From: Hydractinia symbiolongicarpus
Taxonomy: Eukaryota; Cnidaria; Hydrozoa; Anthoathecata; Hydractiniidae
NCBI RefSeq assembly: GCF_029227915.1
Contig: NC_079884.1
Coordinates: 29,700,001 to 29,764,000 of the forward strand
DNA length: 64,000 nucleotides
Reading direction: 5' to 3'
Positions 50,801-63,100 of this stretch are shown here, in pieces. Within the stretch, counting starts at the first letter, position 1, and every line of letters begins with the position of its first letter. Both the position numbers and the translations under genes were made by a program. Below the pieces are notes generated by a model. It did not search any database and had not been told where the DNA came from. It worked only from the letters and a program-made list of their open reading frames with translations.

Positions 50801-53800
50801 TTTAATCGCCGGCAAACGAAAACCCGCGATTTCCCGTAAATCCCGGACTCGGCCCGTATAGTCAAAAGTATACAAAGAAAGTACCCAGGGAGTAAACTCA
50901 TTTCCCGAACGATTTTTTAAATTATCGTTTCACCACTAAAACGCATGAGACTTGTAGTTTTCAAAAATGTTTTCATTTTTGATTGGACGCTGAATAAAAG
51001 AAGTTTAATCGCCGGCAAACGAAAACCCGCGATTTCCCGTAAATCCCGGACTCGGACCGTATAGTGAAAAGTATACAAAGAAAGTACCCAGGGAGTAAAT
51101 TCATTTCCCGAACGATTTTTTAAATTATTTTTTCACCACTAAAACGCATGAGACTTGTAGTTTTCAAAAATGTTTTCATTTTTGATGAGACGCTGAATAA
51201 AAGAAGTTTAATCGCCGGCAAACGAAAACCCGCGATTTCCCGTAAATCCCGGACTCGGACCGTATAGTGAAAAGTATACAAAGAAAGTACCCAGGGAGTA
51301 AATTCATTTCCCGAACGATTTTGTAAATTATTTTTTCACCACTAAAACGAATGAGACTTGTAGTTTTCAAAAATGTTTTCATTTTTGATGGGACGCTGAA
51401 TAAAAGAAGTTTAATCGCCGGCAAACGAAAACCGCGATTTCCCGTAAATTCCGGACTCGGCCCGTATAGTCAAAAGTATACAAAGAAAGTACCCAGGGAG
51501 TAAATTCATTTCCCGAAAGATTTTTTAAATTTTTTTCACCACTAAAACGCATGAGACTTGTAGTTTTCAAAAATGTTTTCATTTTTGATGAGACGCTGAA
51601 TAAAAGAAGTTTAATCGCCGGCAAAGGAAAACCCGCGATTTCCCGTAAATCCCGGACTCGGCCCGTATAGTCAAAAGTACACAAAGAAAGTACCCAGGGA
51701 GTAAATTCATTTCCCGAACGATTTTTTAAATTATTTTTTCACCACTAAAACGCATGAGACTTGTAGTTTTCAAAAATGTTTTCATTTTTGATGGGACGCT
51801 GAATAAAAGAAGTTTAATCGCCGGCAAACGAAAACCCGCGATTTCCCGTAAATCCCGGACTCGGCCCGTATAGTCAAAAGTATACAAAGAAAGTACCCAG
51901 GGAGTAAACTCATTTCCCGAACGATTTTTTAAATTATCTTTTCACCACTAAAACGCATGAGACTTGTAGTTTTCAAAAATGTTTTCATTTTTGATTGGAC
52001 GCTGAATAAAAGAAGTTTAATCGCCGGCAAACGAAAACCCGCGATTTCCCGTAAATCCCGGACTCGGACCGTATAGTGAAAAGTATACAAAGAAAGTACC
52101 CAGGGAGTAAATTCATTTCCCGAACGATTTTTTAAATTATTTTTTCACCACTAAAACGCATGAGACTTGTAGTTTTCAAAAATGTTTTCATTTTTGATGA
52201 GACGCTGAATAAAAGAAGTTTAATCGCCGGCAAACGAAAACCCGCGATTTCCCGTAAATCCCGGACTCGGACCGTATAGTGAAAAGTATACAAAGAAAGT
52301 ACCCAGGGAGTAAATTCATTTCCCGAACGATTTTGTAAATTATTTTCTCACCACTAAAACGCATGAGACTTGTAGTTTTCAAAAATGTTTTCATTTTTGA
52401 TGAGACGCTGAATAAAAGAAGTTTAATAGCCGGCAAACGAAAACCTACGATTTCCCGTAAATACCGGACTCGGCCTGTAAAGTCAAAAGTATACAAAAAA
52501 AGTACCCAGGGAGTAAATTCATTTCCCGAACGATTTTTTAAATTACTATTTCACCACTAAAGCCCATGAGACTTGTAGTTTTTAAAAATGTTTTCATTTT
52601 TGATGAGACGCTGAATAAAAGGAGTTTAAATGCCGGCAAACGAAAACCTGCGATTTCCCGTAAATCCCGGACTCGGCCTGTAAAGTCAAAAGTATACAAA
52701 AAAAGTACCCAGGGAGTAAACTCATTTCCCGAACGATTTTTTAAATTATTATTTAACCACTAAAGCCCATGAGACTTGTAGTTTTCAAAAATGTTTTCAT
52801 TTTTGATGAGACACTGATTAAAAGAGGTTTAATCGCCGGCAAACGAAAACCCGCCATTTCCCTTAAATCCCGGACTCGGCCTGTAAAGTCAAAAGTATAC
52901 AAAAAAAGTACGCAGGGAGTAAACTCATTTCCCGAAAGATTTTTTATATTATTTTTTCACCACTAAAACGAATGAGACTTGTAGTTTTCAAAAATGTTTT
53001 CATTTTTGATGGGACGCTGAATAAAAGAAGTTTAATCGCCGGCAAACGAAAACCGCGATTTCCCGTAAATTCCGGACTCGGCCCGTATAGTCAAAAGTAT
53101 ACAAAGAAAGTACCCAGGGAGTAAATTCATTTCCCGAACGATTTTTTAAATTATTTTTTAACCACTAAAGCCCATGAGACTTGTAGTTTTCAAAAATGTT
53201 TTTATTTTTGATGAGACGCTGATTAAAAGAAGTTTAATCGCCGGCAAACGAAAACCCGCCATTTCCCGTAAATCCCGGGCTTGGCCCGTATAGTCAAAAG
53301 TATACAAAGAAAGTACCCAGGGAGTAAATTAATTTCCCGAACGATTTTTTATATTATTTTTTCACCACTAAAAGGCATAAGACTTGTAGTTTTCAAAAAT
53401 ATTTTAATTTTTGATGGGACGCTGAATAAAAGAAGTTTAATCGCCGGCAAACGAAAACCCGCGATTTCCCGTAAATCCCGGACTCGGCCTGTATAGTCAA
53501 AAGTATACAAAGAAAGTACCCAGGGAGTAAACTCATTTCCCGAACGATTTTTTAAATTATTTTTTCACCACTAAAACGCATGAGACTTGTAGTTTTTAAA
53601 AATGTTTTCATTTTTGATGAGACGCTTAATGAAAGAGGTTTAATCGCCGGAAAACGAAAACCAGCGATTTCCCCTAAATCCCGGGTTTGGCCCGTGTAGT
53701 CGAATGTATACAAAGAAATTACCCAGGGAGTAAACTCATTTCCCGAAAGATTTTTTAAATTTTTTTCCACCACTAAAACGCATGAGACTTGTAGTTTTCA

Positions 53801-54155
53801 AAAATGTTTTCATTTTTGATGGGACGCTGAATAAAAGAAGTTTAATCGCCGGCAAAGGAAAACCCGCGATTTCCCGTAAATCCCGGACTCGGCCCGTATA
53901 GTCAAAAGTATACAAAGAAAGTACCCAGGGAGTAAATTCATTTCCCGAACGATTTTTTAAATTATTTTTTCACCACTAAAACGCATGAGACTTGTAGTTT
54001 TCAAAAATGTTTTCATTTTTGATGGGACGCTGAATAAAAGAAGTTTAATCGCCGGCAAACGAAAACCCGCGATTTCCCGTAAATCCCGGACTCGGCCCGT
54101 ATAGTCAAAAGTATACAAAGAAAGTACCCAGGGAGTAAACTCATTTCCCGAACGA
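47880..54155 (+). repeat. 8-mer (1621 bp), 5-mer (1012 bp) and 15-mer (3039 bp) higher-order repeats
   Basis: 47.88-48.78 kb recurs at 49.50-50.40 kb (offset 1621), after which the offset drops to 1418: one monomer was lost at a junction near 50400-50410. The GATTGGACGCTG monomer at 50981 and 51993 marks a 1012 bp duplication. 49.53-50.40 kb recurs at 52.57-53.44 kb (offset 3039). From 47.1 kb onward a GATGGGACGCTG variant appears that I did not see further left. Confidence 0.8.
52566..52768 (+). repeat. Representative 203 bp satellite monomer
   Basis: One complete unit from ATGAGACTTG to the base before the next ATGAGACTTG at 52769. It carries a T-rich first third, the GCCGGC site, three or four CCCG/CCTG motifs about 10 bp apart, GTATAC, CCCAGGGAG and a T-tract region. 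Units with the same start spacing follow at 52769 and precede at 52363, which gives the 203 bp period directly. Confidence 0.95.
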
Positions 54156-57100
54156 TTTTTTAAATTATCTTTTTACCACTAAAATGCATGAGACTTGTAG
54201 TTTTCAGAAATGTTTTCACTTTTGATGAGACGCTTAATGAAAGAGGTTTAATCGCCGGCAAACGAAAAACAGCGATTTCCCCTAAATCCCGGGCTTGGCC
54301 CGTGTAGTCGAATGTATACAAAGAAAGTACCCAGGGAGTAAACTCATTTCCCGAACGATTTTTTAAAATTTTTTTCACCACTAAAACGCATGAGACTTGT
54401 AGTTTTCAAAAATGTTTTCATTTTGGATGGGACGCTGAATAAAAGAAGTTTAATCGCCGGCAAACAAAAACCCGCAATTTCCCGTAAATCCCGGACTCGG
54501 ACCGTATAGTGAAAAGTAAACAAAGAAAGTACCCAGGGAGTAAATTTATTTCCCGAACGATTTTTTAAATTATTTTTTCACCACTAAAACGCATGAGACT
54601 TGTAGTTTTCAAAAATGTTTTCATTTTTGATGGGACGCTGAATAAAAGAAGTTTAATCGCCGGCAAACGAAAACCCGCGATTTCCCGTAAATCCCGGACT
54701 CGGCCCGTATAGTCAAAAGTATACAAAGAAAGTACCCAGGGAGTAAACTCATTTCCCGAACGATTTTTTAAATTATCTTTTCACCACTAAAACGCATGAG
54801 ACTTGTAGTTTTCAAAAACGTTTTCACTTTTGATGGGACGCTGAATAAAAGAAGTTTAATCGCCGGCAAACGAAAACCCGCGATTTCCCGTAAATCCCGG
54901 ACTCGGCCGGTATAGTCAAAAGTATACAAAGAAAGTACCCAGGGAGTAAACTCATTTCCCGAACGACTTTTTAAATTATCTTTTCACCACTAAAACGCAT
55001 GAGACTTGTAGTTTTCAAAAATGTTTTCATTTTTGATGGGACGCTGAATAAAAGAAGTTTAATCGCCGGCAAACGAAAACCCGCGATTTCCCGTAAATCC
55101 CGGACTCGGACCGTATAGTGAAAAGTATACAAAGAAAGTACCCAGGGACTAAATTCATTTCCCGAACGATTTTTTAAATTATTTTTTCACCACTACAACG
55201 CATGAGACTTGTAGTTTTCAAAAATGTTTTCATTTTTGATGAGACGCTGAATAAAAGAAGTTTAATCGCCGGCAAACGAAAACCCGCGATTTCCCGTAAA
55301 TCCCGGACTCGGACCGTATAGTGAAAAGTATACAAAGAAAGTACCCAGGGAGTAAATTCATTTCCCGAACGATTTTTTAAATTATTTTTTCACCACTAAA
55401 ACGCATGAGACTTGTAGTTTTCAAAAATGTTTTTATTATTGATGAGACGCTGATTAAAAGAAGTTTAATCGCCGGCAAACGAAAACCCGCCATTTCCCGT
55501 AAATCCCGGGCTTGGCCCGTATAGTCAAAAGTATACAAAGAAAGTACCCAGGGAGTAAACTCATTTCCAGAACGATTTTTTAAATTATTTTTTCACCACT
55601 AAAACGCATGAGACTTGTAGTTTTCAAACTTGTTTTCATTTTTGATTGGCCTGTATAGTTGAATGTATATAAAGAAAGTACTCAAGGAGTAAACTCATTT
55701 CCCGAACGATTTTTCAAATTATTTCTGCACCACTAGAACGAATGAGACTTGTAGTATTCAAAAATGTTTTCATTTTTTATGAGACGCTGAATAAAAGAAG
55801 TTTAATCGCCGGCAAACGAAAACCTGCAATTTCCCGTGAATCCCAGACTCGGCCCGTATAGTCAAAAGTATACAAAGAAAATGCCCAGGGAGTAAACTCA
55901 TTTCCCAAACGATTTTTTAAATTACTATTTCACCACTAAAGCCCATGAGACTTGTAGTTTTTAAAAATGTTTTCATTTTTGATGAGACGCTGAATAAAAG
56001 GAGTTTAAATGCCGGCAAACGAAAACCTGCGATTTCCCGTAAATCCCGGACTCGGCCTGTAAAGTCAAAAGTATACAAAAAAAGTACCCAGGGAGTAAAC
56101 TCATTTCCCGAACGATTTTTCAAATTAATATTTCACCACTAAAGCCCATGAGACTTGTAGTTTTTAAAAATGTTTTCATTTTTGATGAGACGCTGAATAA
56201 AAGAAGTTTAATCGCCGGCAAACGAAAACCCGCGACTTCCCGTGACTCCCGGACTCGGCTTGTAAAGTCAAAAGTATACAAAAAAGTACCCAGGGAGTAA
56301 ACTCATTTCCCGAACGATTTTTTAAATTATTTTTTAACCACTAAAGCCCATGAGACTTGTAGTTTTCAAAAATGTTTTTATTTTTGATGAGACGCTGATT
56401 AAAAGAAGTTTAATCGCCGGCAAACGAAAACCCGCCATTTCCCGTAAATCCCGGGCTTGGCCCGTATAGTCAAAAGTATACAAAGAAAGTACCCAGGGAG
56501 TAAACTAATTTCCCGAACGATTTTTTATATTATTTTTTCACCACTAAAAGGCATAAGACTTGTAGTTTTCAAAAATGTTTTAATTTTTGATGGGACGCTG
56601 AATAAAAGAAGTTTAATCGCCGGCAAACGAAAACCCGCGATTTCCCGTAAATCCCGGACTCGGCCCGTATAGTCAAAAGTATACAAAGAAAGTACCCAGG
56701 GAGTAAACTCATTTTCCGAACGATTTTTTAAATTATTTTTTCACCACTAAAACGCATGAGACTTGTAGTTTTTAAAAATGTTTTCATTTTTGATGAGACG
56801 CTTAATGAAAGAGGTTTAATCGCCGGAAAACGAAAACCAGCGATTTCCCCTAAATCCCGGGTTTGGCCCGTGTAGTCGAATGTATACAAAGAAATTACCT
56901 AGGGAGTAAACTCATTTCCCAAAAGATTTCTTAAATTTTTTTCACCACTAAAACGCATGAGACTTGTAGTTTTCAAAAATGTTTTCATTTTTGATGGGAC
57001 GCTGAATAAAAGAAGTTTAATCGCCGGCAAAGGAAAACCCGCGATTTCCCGTAAATCCCGGACTCGGCCCGTATAGTCAAAAGTATACAAAGAAAGTACC

Positions 57101-60100
57101 CAGGGAGTAAATTCATTTCCCGAACGATTTTTTAAATTATTTTTTCACCACTAAAACGCATGAGACTTGTAGTTTTCAAAAATGTTTTCATTTTTGATGG
57201 GACGCTGAATAAAAGAAGTTTAATCGCCGGCAAACGAAAACCCGCAATTTCCCGTAAATCCCGGACTCGGTCCGTATAGTCAAAAGTATACAAAGAAAGT
57301 ACCCAGGGAGTAAACTCATTTCCCGAACGATTTTTTAAATTATCTTTTCACCACTAAAACGCATGAGACTTGTAGTTTTCAGAAATGTTTTCACTTTTGA
57401 TGAGACGCTTAATGAAAGAGGTTTAATCGCTGGCAAACGAAAAACAGCGATTTCCCCTAAATCCCGGGCTTGGCCCGTGTAGTCGAATGTATACAAAGAA
57501 AGTACCCAGGGAGTAAACTCATTTCCCGAACGATTTTTTAAATTTTTTTTCACCACTAAAACGCATGAGACTTGTAGTTTTCAAAAATGTTTTCATTTTG
57601 GATGGGACGCTGAATAAAAGAAGTTTAATCGCCGGCAAACGAAAACCCGCGATTTCCCGTAAATCCCGGACTCGGCCCGTATAGTCAAAAGTATACAAAG
57701 AAAGTACCCAGGGAGTAAACTCATTTCCCGAACGATTTTTTAAATTATCTTTTCACCACTAAAACGCATGAGACTTGTAGTTTTCAAAAACGTTTTCACT
57801 TTTGATGGGACGCTGAATAAAAGAAGTTTAATCGCCGGCAAACGAAAACCCGCGATTTCCCGTAAATCCCGGACTCGGCCGGTATAGTCAAAAGTATACA
57901 AAGAAAGTACCCAGGGAGTAAACTCATTTCCCGAACGATTTTTTAAATTATCTTTTCACCACTAAAACGCATGAGACTTGTAGTTTTCAAAAATGTTTTC
58001 ATTTTTGATGGGACGCTGAATAAAAGAAGTTTAATCGCCGGCAAACGAAAACCCGCGATTTCCCGTAAATCCCGGACTCGGACCGTATAGTGAAAAGTAT
58101 ACAAAGAAAGTACCCAGGGAGTAAATTCATTTCCCGAACGATTTTTTAAATTATTTTTTCACCACTAAAACGCATGAGACTTGTAGTTTTCAAAAATGTT
58201 TTCATTTTTGATGAGACGCTGAATAAAAGAAGTTTAATCGCCGGCAAACGAAAACCCGCGATTTCCCGTAAATCCCGGACTCGGACCGTATAGTGAAAAG
58301 TATACAAAGAAAGTACCCAGGGAGTAAATTTATTTCCCGAACGATTTTGTAAATTATTTTCTCACCACTAAAACGCATGAGACTTGTAGTTTTCAAAAAT
58401 GTTTTCATTTTTGATGAGACGCTGAATAAAAGAAGTTTAATAGCCGGCAAACGAAAACCTGCGATTTCCCGTAAATACAGGACTCGGCCTGTAAAGTCAA
58501 AAGTATACAAAAAAGTACCCAGGGAGTAAATTCATTTCCCGAACGATTTTTTAAATTACTATTTCACCACTAAAGCCCATGAGACTTGTAGTTTTTAAAA
58601 ATGTTTTCATTTTTGATGAGACGCTGAATAAAAGGAGTTTAAATGCCGGCAAACGAAAACCTGCGATTTCCCGTAAATCCCGGGCTCGGCCTGTAAAGTC
58701 AAAAGTATACAAAAAAAGTACCCAGGGAGTAAACTCATTTCCCGAACGATTTTTTAAATTATTATTTAACCACTAAAGCCCATGAGACTTGTAGTTTTCA
58801 AAAATGTTTTCATTTTTGATGAGACACTGATTAAAAGAGGTTTAATCGCCGGCAAACGAAAACCCGCCATTTCCCTTAAATCCCAGACTCGGCCCGTATA
58901 GTCAAAAGTATACAAAGAAAGTACCCAGGGAGTAAACTCATTTCCCGAACGATTTTTTAAATTATCTTTTCACCACTAAAACGCATGAGACTTGTAGTTT
59001 TCAGAAATGTTTTCACTTTTGATGAGACGCTTAATGAAAGAGGTTTAATCGCTGGCAAACGAAAAACAGCGATTTCCCCTAAATCCCGGGCTTGGCCCGT
59101 GTAGTCGAATGTATACAAAGAAAGTACCCAGGGAGTAAACTCATTTCCCGAACGATTTTTTAAATTTTTTTTCACCACTAAAACGCATGAGACTTGTAGT
59201 TTTCAAAAATGTTTTCATTTTTGATGGGACGCTGAATAAAAGAAGTTTAATCGCCGGCAAACGAAAACCCGCGATTTCCCGTAAATCCCGGACTCGGCCC
59301 GTATAGTCAAAAGTATACAAAGAAAGTACCCAGGGAGTAAACTCATTTCCCGAACGATTTTTTAAATTATCTTTTCACCACTAAAACGCATGAGACTTGT
59401 AGTTTTCAAAAATGTTTTCATTTTGGATGGGACGCTGAATAAAAGAAGTTTAATCGCCGGCAAACGAAAACCCGCGATTTCCCGTAAATCCCGGACTCGG
59501 ACCGTATAGTGAAAAGTAAACAAAGAAAGTACCCAGGGAGTAAATTCATTTCCCGAACGATTTTTTAAATTATTTTTTCACCACTAAAACGCATGAGACT
59601 TGTAGTTTTCAAAAATGTTTTCATTTTTGATGGGACGCTGAATAAAAGAAGTTTAATCGCCGGCAAACGAAAACCCGCGATTTCCCGTAAATCCCGGACT
59701 CGGCCCGTATAGTCAAAAGTATACAAAGAAAGTACCCAGGGAGTAAACTCATTTCCCGAACGATTTTTTAAATTATCTTTTCACCACTAAAACGCATGAG
59801 ACTTGTAGTTTTCAAAAACGTTTTCACTTTTGATGGGACGCTGAATAAAAGAAGTTTAATCGCCGGCAAACGAAAACCCGCGATTTCCCGTAAATCCCGG
59901 ACTCGGCCGGTATAGTCAAAAGTATACAAAGAAAGTACCCAGGGAGTAAACTCATTTCCCGAACGATTTTTTAAATTATCTTTTCACCACTAAAACGCAT
60001 GAGACTTGTAGTTTTCAAAAATGTTTTCATTTTTGATGGGACGCTGAATAAAAGAAGTTTAATCGCCGGCAAACGAAAACCCGCGATTTCCCGTAAATCC

Positions 60101-63100
60101 CGGACTCGGACCGTATAGTGAAAAGTATACAAAGAAAGTACCCAGGGAGTAAATTCATTTCCCGAACGATTTTTTAAATTATCTTTTCACCACTAAAACG
60201 CATGAGACTTGTAGTTTTCAGAAATGTTTTCACTTTTGATGAGACGCTTAATGAAAGAGGTTTAATCGCTGGCAAACGAAAAACAGCGATTTCCCCTAAA
60301 TCCCGGGCTTGGCCCGTGTAGTCGAATGTATACAAAGAAAGTACCCAGGGAGTAAACTCATTTCCCGAACGATTTTTTAAATTTTTTTTCACCACTAAAA
60401 CGCATGAGACTTGTAGTTTTCAAAAATGTTTTCATTTTGGATGGGACGCTGAATAAAAGAAGTTTAATCGCCGGCAAACGAAAACCCGCGATTTCCCGTA
60501 AATCCCGGACTCGGACCGTATAGTGAAAAGTAAACAAAGAAAGTACCCAGGGAGTAAATTCATTTCCCGAACGATTTTTTAAATTATTTTTTCACCACTA
60601 AAACGCATGAGACTTGTAGTTTTCAAAAATGTTTTCATTTTTGATGGGACGCTGAATAAAAGAAGTTTAATCGCCGGCAAACGAAAACCCGCGATTTCCC
60701 GTAAATCCCGGACTCGGCCCGTATAGTCAAAAGTATACAAAGAAAGTACCCAGGGAGTAAACTCATTTCCCGAACGATTTTTTAAATTATCTTTTCACCA
60801 CTAAAACGCATGAGACTTGTAGTTTTCAAAAACGTTTTCACTTTTGATGGGACGCTGAATAAAAGAAGTTTAATCGCCGGCAAACGAAAACCCGCGATTT
60901 CCCGTAAATCCCGGACTCGGCCGGTATAGTCAAAAGTATACAAAGAAAGTACCCAGGGAGTAAACTCATTTCCCGAACGATTTTTTAAATTATCTTTTCA
61001 CCACTAAAACGCATGAGACTTGTAGTTTTCAAAAATGTTTTCATTTTTGATGGGACGCTGAATAAAAGAAGTTTAATCGCCGGCAAACGAAAACCCGCGA
61101 TTTCCCGTAAATCCCGGACTCGGACCGTATAGTGAAAAGTATACAAAGAAAGTACCCAGGGAGTAAATTCATTTCCCGAACGATTTTTTAAATTATTTTT
61201 TCACCACTAAAACGCATGAGACTTGTAGTTTTCAAAAATGTTTTCATTTTTGATGAGACGCTGAATAAAAGAAGTTTAATAGCCGGCAAACGAAAACCTG
61301 CGATTTCCCGTAAATACCGGACTCGGCCTGTAAAGTCAAAAGTATACAAAAAAAGTACCCAGGGAGTAAATTCATTTCTCGAACGATTTTTTAAATTACT
61401 ATTTCACCACTAAAGCCCATGAGACTTGTAGTTTTTAAAAATGTTTTCATTTTTGATGAGACGCTGAATAAAAGGAGTTTAAATGCCGGCAAACGAAAAC
61501 CTGCGATTTCCCGTAAATCCCGGACTCGGCCTGTAAAGTCAAAATTATACAAAAAAAGTACCCAGGGAGTAAACTCATTTCCCGAACGATTTCTTAAATT
61601 ATTATTTAACCACTAAAGCCCATGAGACTTGTAGTTTTCAAAAATGTTTTCATTTTTGATGAGACACTGATTAAAAGAGGTTTAATCGCCGGCAAACGAA
61701 AACCCGCCATTTCCCTTAAATCCCGGACTCGGCCTGTAAAGTCAAAAGTATACAAAAAAAGTACGCAGGGAGTAAACTCATTTCCCGAAAGATTTTTTAT
61801 ATTATTTTTTCACCACTAAAACGAATGAGACTTGTAGTTTTCAAAAATGTTTTCATTTTTGATGGGACGCTGAATAAAAGAAGTTTAATCGCCGGCAAAC
61901 GAAAACCGCGATTTCCCGTAAATTCCGGACTCGGCCCGTATAGTCAAAAGTATACAAAGAAAGTACCCAGGGAGTAAATTCATTTCCCGAACGATTTTTT
62001 AAATTATTTTTTAACCACTAAAGCCCATGAGACTTGTAGTTTTCAAAAATGTTTTTATTTTTGATGAGACGCTGATTAAAAGAAGTTTAATCGCCGGCAA
62101 ACGAAAACCCGCCATTTCCCGTAAATCCCGGGCTTGGCCCGTATAGTCAAAAGTATACAAAGAAAGTACCCAGGGAGTAAACTAATTTCCCGAACGATTT
62201 TTTATATTATTTTTTCACCACTAAAAGGCATAAGACTTGTAGTTTTCAAAAATGTTTTAATTTTTGATGGGACGCTGAATAAAAGAAGTTTAATCGCCGG
62301 CAAACGAAAACCCGCGATTTCCCGTAAATCCCGGACTCGGCCCGTATAGTCAAAAGTATACAAAGAAAGTACCCAGGGAGTAAACTCATTTTCCGAACGA
62401 TTTTTTAAATTATTTTTTCACCACTAAAACGCATGAGACTTGTAGTTTTTAAAAATGTTTTCATTTTTGATGAGACGCTTAATGAAAGAGGTTTAATCGC
62501 CGGAAAACGAAAACCAGCGATTTCCCCTAAATCCCGGGTTTGGCCCGTGTAGTCGAATGTATACAAAGAAATTACCTAGGGAGTAAACTCATTTCCCAAA
62601 AGATTTCTTAAATTTTTTTCACCACTAAAACGCATGAGACTTGTAGTTTTCAAAAATGTTTTCATTTTTGATGGGACGCTGAATAAAAGAAGTTTAATCG
62701 CCGGCAAAGGAAAACCCGCGATTTCCCGTAAATCCCGGACTCGGCCCGTATAGTCAAAAGTATACAAAGAAAGTACCCAGGGAGTAAATTCATTTCCCGA
62801 ACGATTTTTTAAATTATTTTTTCACCACTAAAACGCATGAGACTTGTAGTTTTCAAAAATGTTTTCATTTTTGATGGGACGCTGAATAAAAGAAGTTTAA
62901 TCGCCGGCAAACGAAAACCCGCAATTTCCCGTAAATCCCGGACTCGGTCCGTATAGTCAAAAGTATACAAAGAAAGTACCCAGGGAGTAAACTCATTTCC
63001 CGAACGATTTTTTAAATTATCTTTTCACCACTAAAACGCATGAGACTTGTAGTTTTCAGAAATGTTTTCACTTTTGATGAGACGCTTAATGAAAGAGGTT

